Shown here piece by piece: positions 23,345 through 31,778 of a stretch of DNA of 64,000 nt. Every line of letters starts with the position of its first letter. The first letter of the stretch is position 1. The notes beneath the pieces were generated by a model, which was not told the DNA's origin, made no database searches, and worked only from the letters and a program-made list of their open reading frames with translations. Location: contig JAQOOI010000041.1 in assembly GCA_028554645.1 (NCBI GenBank), positions 1 to 64,000 of the forward strand. The letters run 5' to 3'. This DNA is from Omphalotus guepiniiformis (taxonomy: Eukaryota; Basidiomycota; Agaricomycetes; Agaricales; Omphalotaceae). Made by a program: the position numbers and the translations under genes.

Positions 23345-24697
23345 TCAGATCTTCGAGGATTGAAAATTTCCATCTTGTGGACTTCTTTCCTCTTCTGCAG
23401 CTTTTTGGGTAGCTGGTGTAAGTTTTTCTTCTCCTTCAGGCTTTGGTCCAATACCTCTGCCTCGTTCATATGTTCCCATTGTGCAGGTCATGCCAGAATT
23501 AGGGTCTCGAATCGTTAATTCTTGACTTCCATCCTTATTTGTCTTAATATTACTTTCTGTTAAAACATCGAAGGGTCTTCCCAACAGAACTTTATATGGA
23601 GCTTTATCCATCACATGAATCTGCATATAAACGACTATTTCACCAAAGGTAAACGGTACGTTCCTAGCTAGACCCCTGGTTGGGCTTAGCTGTCCACTAG
23701 CACTTTGCATATGGATAACAGTCTTTGGATCCCAGGCTAGACCTAGTCCCATTGCTATATCCGTGTCCATTGATACTATTTGAGACCCACTGTCAAGTAT
23801 ACACTCGACTGGCCCTTGTTTATTAATATCAGGAAAGATAACTCGCAGACTATCACTTGGTCTGGCTACAATGATAATCTTTCCTCGTTCAGACGGCGGA
23901 ACATCTTCGAGATATTGTTCTACAACATCTACATGGACTAAAGATCCTGTTTGCAAGCCGCTCGAGCCTTCGAGGACCTGTACAAAGCAGTCTCCCCATG
24001 CTAGATCATCAATATCCACTACTTGAGTGTCATATGGCAAAGAGATAGAATCCTCAGGTAGATCAGTGTCTTCTGGGTTTTCCTCGTCTCTAATCTCTTG
24101 TACAAATGCCTTTAGAGGCCTCTTATATACTCGACTATTCTTAGTCTTTCTATTCAATATTTTCTGCAAAGTAGGGGAAATAGCAATTACTTCTTCCATA
24201 CTTATAGGTATTTCACTCTTTAATATCTTCGTTGCAACTTCTTCAGCAACCCCAGGCCTGTACACGCCACTTTGTAGTTTGTATTCAGGTCCCTTAGGCA
24301 AATCAAATGTTACTTTCTTCTTCGCCGAGCCTCGAGACTCTTCTATATCCGCACTAGGTGTTCTAGCGGTCACTGGGGACGTTTCTAGACCCTCTTTTGG
24401 TGGTTGGATTCGTCTCTCAATAGGCTTTATGTTATCAAATGGTCTTTTATTTAAGTTTTTCGTTTCCGGGACGTTATGCGCGGGCGCCTCTTTGCCTAAT
24501 TCGGGCTCAGGGGTTTCCAACGACTCATCCGTCATGTTTATGGGTTTATACAAGTGTCGATTAAAGTTCTTAGGACGCTCCAGCACCACTTCGAGGCGTC
24601 TAGACGTCTTTCCAGCATTATCTTCCTCCGGAGCTTTGCTGGGAACAGGGCTAGGTAACTTCTTTGCACCAACTAGCACCTGTTTAAGCTCCTTCAT
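23345..24697 (-). CDS. Gypsy aspartic protease frame
   Basis: The 450-codon frame holds a retropepsin-like centre, VECILDSGSQIV (near residue 296), in which the catalytic motif is D-S-G, followed by VLLGRPFDVLT, the conserved LLGRPF block of gypsy proteases. The N-terminal ~200 residues are charged and of low complexity. It sits in the -1 frame relative to gag and starts with an ATG 8 bases after the gag stop, so it could be reached by frameshift or by re-initiation. Pol follows in a further -1 frame. Its expected job is to cut the Gag-Pol polyprotein. Confidence 0.8.
   Translation of the reverse strand: MKELKQVLVGAKKLPSPVPSKAPEEDNAGKTSRRLEVVLERPKNFNRHLYKPINMTDESLETPEPELGKEAPAHNVPETKNLNKRPFDNIKPIERRIQPPKEGLETSPVTARTPSADIEESRGSAKKKVTFDLPKGPEYKLQSGVYRPGVAEEVATKILKSEIPISMEEVIAISPTLQKILNRKTKNSRVYKRPLKAFVQEIRDEENPEDTDLPEDSISLPYDTQVVDIDDLAWGDCFVQVLEGSSGLQTGSLVHVDVVEQYLEDVPPSERGKIIIVARPSDSLRVIFPDINKQGPVECILDSGSQIVSMDTDIAMGLGLAWDPKTVIHMQSASGQLSPTRGLARNVPFTFGEIVVYMQIHVMDKAPYKVLLGRPFDVLTESNIKTNKDGSQELTIRDPNSGMTCTMGTYERGRGIGPKPEGEEKLTPATQKAAEEERSPQDGNFQSSKI
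23363..23369 (-). promoter_or_regulatory. Candidate -1 frameshift slip site (A-AAT-TTT)
   Basis: In the protease frame the codons GGA AAT TTT give the heptamer A-AAT-TTT, a perfect X-XXY-YYZ slip sequence. Slipping back one base continues exactly into the open pol frame, and the protease stop follows about 16 bases later. Whether a pseudoknot follows was not determined. Confidence 0.55.
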
Positions 24698-24705
24698 CGA
24701 AAGTA

Positions 24706-26283
24706 TTAGTTTTTCGAACCTCCAGGAGTGTTTATAGACACTTGTCCATCAGACAAGGCCTTATACTCAACTCCCATCCTTTCTAGCTGTTCAAGTACTT
24801 GTACAGCCAATGTATCAACTTCATTATTTTTCATTCCCAGGGGGCTAGCTTCGTGCAGCTGCACCTGGTATGCATTTGGCATAGATTCTACTTCATATAA
24901 GAACTGATCTGGGTGGACTTCTACATCCCATCCCTTCTCTTTTGCAATTTTCTCAATCTTTTCCTTCCTAGTCTCTTTATCTCCTTCATTTATCCAAGGA
25001 AGTGGTGAACCATCCTTTAGTTCCCATCTATTCCTCGCATTTCGCTTCATCCATCCCTTACTTACAAAGTGATGTTGAGCTGGACAGTCTTGTGAACCAT
25101 GTCCTCTGCCTCCACACATGAAACAAGCTAGATCACGGGCAGGCATAACTCTACTCGTGTCCAGAAGTCCTCTGTTAGGCATAGACGACATACCAACATT
25201 CGTCGAAGACGCTAGACCCATATTTCCAGTGTTTCTACTTGACATTTGTACCATCCTTATCAAGGACTTCATCATCTCTTGATTCTGGTTCGTCATAGTG
25301 TCTAGCTTCTGGTGAATGGTCTTAATTTTCGTCTCGTTATCATCTACTGTGTACGAAATCTTTCGTTCCCACTCATTCTGTGCTTCTTCCTGCTTTATAG
25401 CAGTTAACCTGTCAGTCATAGATGGTCGGCTCGAGAGGGGTCTAGCTCCAGTGTTTATGACACCTGGTAGGCTCCAACTCGCTCCTACATCATATAATTC
25501 CTCAGGAGGAATAGCACATACAGCTTTTGCAGCTTTTACAACTTGCTCTAGAGTCCAAGGATCATCTCTTCGACGAACCCCTTCTCCAGTACCATTAGTT
25601 GATAACTTTCGAATAACTCTCTTTCTAAACTGTTCTTCTAGAGCAGCTAGATATCCTTGTACTGCCTCGAAGTTCGAGATGACAGCATGTCCACTCATTA
25701 ACTTCTTTGCTTCAATCTGATACGCCCTCGAGAAGGCCAAAAGCTTCTCTAGTTGACCAGATGGCACTAGCATGTACTTTTCAATTACACTCATGAGCCT
25801 CTGCTTCGAGCCATATCCGTCCTTATCACTAGAATCTGGATAGCAGTCAAGCAAGGCAACTCTAAATGTTTCCCAATCATCTCCTGAAGCTGCATCAAGC
25901 GTAGCTAGCTCCTTTCTCGTCTCATAGGTCATGTATTTCAAGGCTAGATGGATCTTCGCCATCTCAGATCTGATATTTAAAGTCCTAAAGATTTCCTCTA
26001 AGTCCTCGAGCCATCCTGCAAGTTTCTCAGGACGATCTCTATCAAATATGGGTGCCTTCTTCGAGACTTTCGGTAACTGCTCGTTTTGTACTTCGGCGAG
26101 CACCTCAGCAGGTAGCTCTCGTAAGTATGCATCTACTACTTCAGTTTGTTGAGGTCGGCGCGGCCGATTTCCTCCAGGATTTCGATTCGCCGCAGCCTCA
26201 TCAATATTTGGTTGTCTCTGCTGCTGTGGGTTTCGCCCTTGACCAGCAGGTCCAGCAGTAGCATTATTTCCTTCATCAGGCAT
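24706..26283 (-). CDS. gag: Gypsy Gag (capsid/nucleocapsid)
   Basis: The first ATG gives 525 residues; the frame is open upstream to about 26,550 but without an ATG. A central region (IFDRDRPEKLAGWLEDLEE) resembles the capsid of retrotransposon Gag proteins. Near residue 385 is a CCHC zinc knuckle, CFMCGGRGHGSQDC, that binds the element RNA. Gag forms the virus-like particle in which copying occurs. The frame ends GGSKN followed by TAA. The sequence G-AAA-AAC directly before the stop is a possible -1 slip site into the protease frame. Confidence 0.85.
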   Translation of the reverse strand: MPDEGNNATAGPAGQGRNPQQQRQPNIDEAAANRNPGGNRPRRPQQTEVVDAYLRELPAEVLAEVQNEQLPKVSKKAPIFDRDRPEKLAGWLEDLEEIFRTLNIRSEMAKIHLALKYMTYETRKELATLDAASGDDWETFRVALLDCYPDSSDKDGYGSKQRLMSVIEKYMLVPSGQLEKLLAFSRAYQIEAKKLMSGHAVISNFEAVQGYLAALEEQFRKRVIRKLSTNGTGEGVRRRDDPWTLEQVVKAAKAVCAIPPEELYDVGASWSLPGVINTGARPLSSRPSMTDRLTAIKQEEAQNEWERKISYTVDDNETKIKTIHQKLDTMTNQNQEMMKSLIRMVQMSSRNTGNMGLASSTNVGMSSMPNRGLLDTSRVMPARDLACFMCGGRGHGSQDCPAQHHFVSKGWMKRNARNRWELKDGSPLPWINEGDKETRKEKIEKIAKEKGWDVEVHPDQFLYEVESMPNAYQVQLHEASPLGMKNNEVDTLAVQVLEQLERMGVEYKALSDGQVSINTPGGSKN

Positions 26284-26674
26284 GTTTGTAAAATCAGAGA
26301 ATTCAGGACTTGGTAGTCTTATATCTCCTATAACTTCGTTTGTTCCTCTATACCTCTCTCTAGACAGAGGCAAGTTGTTTCGAACAGGGATTCTACTACG
26401 ACGAGGGGGTCTAGACTCGAATATTAATTCTTCTTGTCCAGCCTCACGGGAATTTCGTGTAGTTCTAGGTTTTCCACGACGGCTAGAGTCACTAATCTTT
26501 GCAAGAGACTCGAATTCGAAGTAGAATACCTTGAAGTGTTATGCAAATGTACAATTTACACTTCGAGAGGCAAATTAAATCGTCAATTCAATTCGCCGAG
26601 GTCAAAAGACAGCGATATTTAGACACAGGGGTCTTTCAAGAGTAAAACTCGATATAATTGTTTTCTGAAACTAC

Positions 26675-26692
26675 CCCTCGCGGTGGGCTCCA
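26675..26692 (-). other. Candidate primer binding site
   Basis: The element strand reads TGGAGCCCACCGCGAGGG, the complement of a tRNA 3' end finishing in CCA. It lies about 390 bases before the gag ATG, just inside the presumed 5' LTR. I could not assign the tRNA. Confidence 0.5.
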
Positions 26693-26917
26693 GATAATAG
26701 CAGCGAAATGAGCACTCTAAGACGTAGGAACTCGTCTAAACTTAAAGGTTGCCTTGTAAAAGCGAGTGTAGTCTGGCGTTGGCAAAGATTCCGCACGCAG
26801 AAAACTGACTAAAGTCGAGCTAGACTGTTGGAAAGACTAACTGAACTGTAAGATCACCGTCTAGACCCTTCGACGAGTACCAGAAACAGCAAAACAGACA
26901 GACACAGACAGACAGAC

Positions 26918-26948
<31 letters not shown>

Positions 26949-27155
26949 GTTCAAACACAACAGATGTTCAGATATTTAGCACTCTATTAAAGCACTGCAA
27001 TTCCTAATAGTCTGCCTCTACCAGCTCGAAGAACCGGGGCCTGACGTTCACAATCAAGAGGCCTTCTGTGATTTAACGCTCTAGAAGATACGTAAAGTTC
27101 TCCAATTTGGCGGGCAGTCGTAACCTGGGGCGCTCGACCCTATACATGACAGTAT
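26693..27155 (-). repeat. Possible 5' LTR of the gypsy element
   Basis: By position next to the primer site this should be the 5' LTR. A TG-start candidate (TGTCATGTATAGGGTCGAGC) lies at about 27,155 on the element strand. It includes a (CAGA)n tract. No second copy exists in the window, so the borders cannot be confirmed. Confidence 0.3.
26893..26949. repeat. (CAGA)n microsatellite
   Basis: A run of CAGA and CACAGA units about 57 bases long lies inside the presumed LTR. Confidence 0.85.
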
Positions 27156-28080
27156 ATGTACTCTACTGCTTGTAAGTATTTCATAAATAGATAGAAAACT
27201 GAGTGGAGTAATTAAAAGGAACAGAGGGATAACATCGAGTATAAAATGGATATAAACAGAAACAATATGACTGAGTTGGGTAAGTAGGCACGTCTAGCGG
27301 GTAATTATGTGCAGTTCTTGGGTATATATGTGTAAGTATTATGTTTTAGTGATGTTTTTGGTACATCTAGACCCTTCTTATCATGCGCTCGAGCCATTCT
27401 AAACGAACTACTCCTATGCATTTCGTTATTATTCATCTTCGTAACTGTTTTACAGTGTACTTATAGGGGCGCCGAGGGCAGTTTCTAGTCATTTATCCCG
27501 TCGGGCTTCCGTATTTTCTCCTATTTCAACATCTAGACCCCATAGCACCTCGTAGATATACCAATATCCAGCGCTCGAAAGTCAATTCTGTCATTACTTT
27601 ACTAATAAGTTATTATACAGTCATCGAGACTGATCATTTTCATAGCTTTGACCATCTAGTATCTCGGAACGGAATCGTCGATCATATATTTCCGATCATA
27701 AAGCGTTATCTCCAGTATATCATCAATCTGCAGGTTCTAGGAGGTCGGCTAAGTTCGAACAAACCATTTTGATGGCTCGGCGATACCTCTAGCTTTGTCC
27801 TTTCGACGTTATCGAGGCTCATGAGGCTATTACGCCTGTGTGTGTGTAGTTTCTTCCTTCCTAAGTCCCGTGGATTACACAGATACTTGAATAGCGACTT
27901 CCAGACGAAGGGCTCTTTGCCAGGCAGGGTGGGTCTGACCATACTGTACAGTCTCGCAGCAGGTAGTTACTTCGCCGAAGGTCTAGAGGCATATCAGCCA
28001 TAAGGTCTTGATGCATACTCGTACATCGTAGTCCTTTCACTTCGAGCCTTTAACTATTCGTGTTCTATGTTTTAGCTAGC
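27156..28080. other. Non-coding DNA between two mobile-element genes
   Basis: No gene is recognised. Three more CTAGACC/GGTCTAG words occur here (27,366, 27,533, 27,980), so the compositional oddity of the gypsy element continues past its presumed border. The real 5' LTR might therefore be longer, or this is part of another element. Confidence 0.5.
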
Positions 28081-28081
28081 A

Positions 28082-29443
28082 CTATGGGACATAGTCTAGC
28101 CCTTTATTCCCATCATATTCACAGTAGAAATCGTTTAATTTCAGGTATTTCAGGTGTGTATGCGTTTTCAGCGCAACACCGCCCCAGTTCATCTCAAACT
28201 GTCTATGTATATCCTCAGTGAGTGCACCAACCGCATACTTTGAAGAGCTGTATACGATCAATGCCTTACTATCAGGAAAGTCTCTAATGGCCAACCATAT
28301 TGACATGAGCTCTGCTCGTCGTTTCGACAACGAGGGCCCGGGCACCCGCATACCTACATTCCATCTTGAACCTTGTCCATAGTAGACCGCCGCGCCCGCA
28401 TGCACCTCCACTGTACCTGCGCTCATACACACACCTGCTGTGTAAACCCTTGATGGAGACACAGTTGTGTCCCCAGTAGCCATGGAGGGCAGAAATCCAT
28501 AGGCCATCACCAGTGGGTCCGTACTCGTTTTTGGCAGTGAGTGTATCACCTCAATGTACAGTCGGTCCAACTCTGAATCACTGGGAAGAACCACTTTCTC
28601 ATGCCGCCATTTGCGCTTCTTTCGCTGTGACGATGGCACTACCATTGTCGGACCCAAACTTTCCCATTTCACCTCAACGGATATTGCTGCGTGGTCAGAC
28701 CACTCCCCCTTATGTGTCTTGACTTCCATCACTCTGAGTCTCCCCATCATCTTCTCATTCACAACTGCATAGTCTATAACTGCACTCCCCCTCGGTTGAA
28801 AGGATGTGAATCCATCACTCCTTGTACCCACTTCCTCACACCCATTCACAATCATCAGTCCCAACTCTCCTAACTCCTTCAACATCCTCGTTCCCCTGCT
28901 ACATGTCCTCTCGTCCTGTGACACTCTTAGTCTTCCTTGCGTTCCGCGTGTCTGGAGACCGCCAGTACGTGCATTCAGATCTGTCATAAGCAAGAGTGGG
29001 CAGTCCCTACATGAAGCCGCAGTGAGCGTCTGCAAGAGCTCTTCGAGTGGATGGATGGCTGTGAACTCTACCCAGCTCATGGAATTCTCCGGCAGTATAT
29101 ATGCATTAATGAACAACCCTCCTTCAATTTGTAGTGTCATTATATCAACTCGTGTCATATCTTCTTTGATAGAAGCTTTAAGGGTCTTCCGTACAAATGC
29201 CATAACTCCCCCCCATGGACGCTGCAGATCCTCTGGTGCTGGCCGTGACTTAACAAACATCTGATAACCTTCCAACGGCACAATGCAGATATGTTCCTCT
29301 GGCCGTAAGTGTGTCTCTTGTAAGAAGATTACATCAAAACCTTTCAACTCATCTCTAAATTCTGGGCAGTCGAGCTTTAAGCGAAGCTTTCCTTTCACGT
29401 TCCACATTTTCACCTTCATCTGTGACTGATGAGCAAGAAGCAT
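28082..29443 (-). CDS. Endonuclease (EEP) fused to a degenerate RNase H domain
   Basis: An intact, intronless 453-codon frame. Residues 10-260 are an endonuclease/exonuclease/phosphatase domain of the AP-endonuclease type used by LINE elements: WNVKGK, QETHL (Glu43), MTDLNART (Asp155, Asn157), SAVIDYA (Asp224) and SDHAAI (Asp250-His251) hold the catalytic residues. Residues 333-445 are an RNase H-like domain: VYTAGVC (usual YTDG), RAELMSIWLA (Glu378 kept) and VYSSSKYAVG (usual YSDSKYA). Two of the core acidic residues are thus replaced (Ala336, Ser400). No reverse transcriptase lies between them, unlike LINE ORF2. The frame is open upstream to about 29,575 without another ATG. It may come from a LINE by loss of the RT, or be a mobile-element accessory gene. 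Intact length suggests recent origin or selection. Confidence 0.75.
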   Translation of the reverse strand: MLLAHQSQMKVKMWNVKGKLRLKLDCPEFRDELKGFDVIFLQETHLRPEEHICIVPLEGYQMFVKSRPAPEDLQRPWGGVMAFVRKTLKASIKEDMTRVDIMTLQIEGGLFINAYILPENSMSWVEFTAIHPLEELLQTLTAASCRDCPLLLMTDLNARTGGLQTRGTQGRLRVSQDERTCSRGTRMLKELGELGLMIVNGCEEVGTRSDGFTSFQPRGSAVIDYAVVNEKMMGRLRVMEVKTHKGEWSDHAAISVEVKWESLGPTMVVPSSQRKKRKWRHEKVVLPSDSELDRLYIEVIHSLPKTSTDPLVMAYGFLPSMATGDTTVSPSRVYTAGVCMSAGTVEVHAGAAVYYGQGSRWNVGMRVPGPSLSKRRAELMSIWLAIRDFPDSKALIVYSSSKYAVGALTEDIHRQFEMNWGGVALKTHTHLKYLKLNDFYCEYDGNKGLDYVP

Positions 29444-29575
29444 CGATGCATTTTGTTTGAAACCAAGGCTTCCAAATCTTCCAGTTTGACCTGCTTTTGC
29501 CGCTTTTGACCGCGCTGGCTTACATAACTTGCAGAATTCATCATAGAATTCCCCAGATATAGCAATATCTGACTA

Positions 29576-30037
29576 ATTTTCTAATATTTGACACCACAAT
29601 ATCCCTCCTCCAACGTGCTATTTAGTGATCTTGATGCTCAGTCTTTTCAAGGCACTCAAAAGAAAACAAAACTGAGTGGTTGGGGCATCACAGGCAGTGA
29701 TTATCAAATTTCACAGTTTAAAACATGTAAAAAATTACATGTTTATTACAAAAAATGTGTTTTTTACTTGAATGTAAAAAACATGTAAAGTACATGCCAT
29801 TTGTTCATAACTTCCCCCTAGAATATTTTATGTTTAAAACATCCTCAAAATAATGTCTAACCCAGCCCTAGTTGAGAGTTGAGAGAGTTCGGAAGGTACT
29901 GCGAAATTACCGGGTTGTGAAGAAAAGGAGGACAAAGTACTGATCTAACGGTCACAACTTACGAGTACGTTGGGATTCGGAAATTTGGAGAGTTGGGGGA
30001 TGAAACAACAAAATTAGGATTAGTAGTGCTACGTAGT
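29576..30037. other. AT-rich gap
   Basis: No gene is seen. Around 29,720-29,800 the word ACATGTAAAAAA recurs in both orientations, giving hairpin potential. This is probably the flank of the transposon block. Confidence 0.4.
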
Positions 30038-30114
30038 GCATCAGAGGGGAGTCGAACCCCTTTCCCGGCCACTTTCTTGGGAAGACCGGATCATAACCGT
30101 TAGACCACTGATGC
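30038..30114 (-). tRNA. tRNA-Gly(CCC) with a 6-nt intron
   Basis: On the minus strand the acceptor arm GCATCAG pairs with CTGATGC, the T arm is AGGGG-TTCGACT-CCCCT, and the anticodon stem CGGTC pairs with GGCCG. The loop between is TTCCCA, then AGAAAG, then T, giving anticodon CCC with a six-base intron after position 37. Mature length is 71. A TTTT tract follows within about 35 bases. Confidence 0.8.
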
Positions 30115-31778
30115 TTGCATACGGCTGTCGCCACTGGCGTAATATGATAAACGTGCGTGCGTGTGAATCGAATCAAATACCGTCGACGGTCGTCGTAACT
30201 CTTCATCGTCACTACATTTCAAGAATGCTTTTAGTTATCCCTGTGGCGCTAGTACTGCTTTACGAGGGGTAGGAGGCGGAGTCACTGCAGGTTGTCATGT
30301 CATTGTGACTAGTATTGGGATTCGGGTGGCCTTGTGTGTGTGGTACGTCGCTTTCTCTCTTTCGATTCTCGCTACAACACCCTTTTTTACTACTACATAG
30401 ACACTATCTACGCTACGTCGTTCTGCAAGGACCTCAATACGGCGCATAGCTCTCACCGCCTCCAGGCCTCATTACACAATATCTCAAGATTCCAAGATGT
30501 CATATTCATAGGTCGAGCAACTCGCGGTTCCAGTTCGCCATTCCTAATATTTAGGACACCTCGCACCATTGCCGGTCGTTTTGTCGAACACTCGAAGGCA
30601 CTCGAGTCTTTCTTTCGCATCGCCCACCTACTCTCAATTGCTCGTCTCGTTTTCAATACGAATACGATGGGATATACAGCGGCCACGGCCATGACTCCCC
30701 TCGCGCCCTGATTTCTCTCACCTCATGCCTCGTGAGCAGCGAGAGGTTCGCGTTCAGCTATTAGACTCGAGCACTCAAGTACTCGAGAGCAAGCTTCCAG
30801 TCCAACGGTCAGTCAGTGCTCGGGTGGGGTGGGGGTGGGGATGAGGGTGGACACATGGAAGTTGGAGTGAGGATCTGCGTGCGCGTTGCGTTGCGTTGCG
30901 TTGGATGGCACGTAACGTTGTTTTTGCCTCTTAACTATCCCACCCATGTCCACTAGTGTCGTGTCCCACCGCTCTCAGTAACCGTCACTGCCTCCTTGTG
31001 TCCTTGTATCCTCGTGTTCCTCGCCGCCCGAAATTCAAACATACGTTACTATGCATCAGCGCTGTTTCATAGAATCCGTAGATCTCATACTAATACGACG
31101 TACCCGGGCCATCGCTCCCTCTTTCATTCCGATTCATAAATCATCACTGAATCATGTATCATGCATCATTCGACTTGGAACGGGGGCGTTGAATTCGTAT
31201 TGCTTTGACAACCCATCAGCTATGCATATGTGCATCTACATCAGCGCTCATGAATCCACAATCCAAATATCCTAGCTAGCTTCGCGTAGATCTACATACT
31301 TTTTCAAGTATGGTTGTTGTTATCGTCTATACATATGTAGTACCGTTAGTAGTTCTCAGAGTTGGATGTCATCAATCATTCTCAATGTCATTTGATTCTC
31401 ATGTTCTCAATCTCATGTCAAATTTCAGCGCATTTGATGGGAGTGGCACACTGGCACCTGGGGGGGTTCGCTCGGAAGTATCATGTCGAGCGGCTCAGGG
31501 GGGAGCGCCCTTACATAAGAATCATTTATTTTAGACGAAGTGATTCGCACTAAAATACCCTGAGTCTCCTTTCTCTCTTTCCTTCATCATACATCCATCT
31601 ACATATTCCGGTCCTCCATCCCTTCTCGTATCGTCCCTTTCTCGTCCTGTCTCGAGGACAGCTCACAATTGTCTTTCGTTCACTTCGTTCTTTATTCTTT
31701 TTGTTCCAGATTCGTTTTCGTTTTCGGTTTCGTGGATTTTTCGGAAGAGTTGCAAGTTCCGGACTAAAAACAAGGAAA
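30115..31778. other. Intergenic region before the bestrophin gene
   Basis: No gene is supported. At about 30,822-30,850 there is a G-rich tract (GGGTGGGGTGGGGGTGGGG) able to form a G-quadruplex, followed near 30,880 by four GCGTT repeats. T/C-rich sequence from 31,560 to 31,700 may be the promoter of the downstream gene. Confidence 0.45.

Larger units (their letters stand above)
19860..27155 (-). mobile_element. Ty3/gypsy LTR retrotransposon, 3' truncated
   Basis: Reading the minus strand, the order is a possible 5' LTR, a primer-binding-site candidate, gag with a zinc knuckle, aspartic protease, reverse transcriptase, RNase H and integrase. This order (RT before integrase) is that of Ty3/gypsy elements. 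The integrase frame stops at 19,860, soon after the catalytic core; the usual C-terminal region and a matching 3' LTR are not found down to 19.4 kb. Long frames are intact, so the insertion is fairly young despite the lost end. The 7-mer CTAGACC or its complement is strongly enriched across the element and its upstream flank. Confidence 0.85.

Noticed and set aside
19882..29873. CCAGCCCTAG near both ends of the transposon block, as possible terminal inverted repeats
   Set aside because: Flanking similarity is not collinear; a 10-mer match can be chance.
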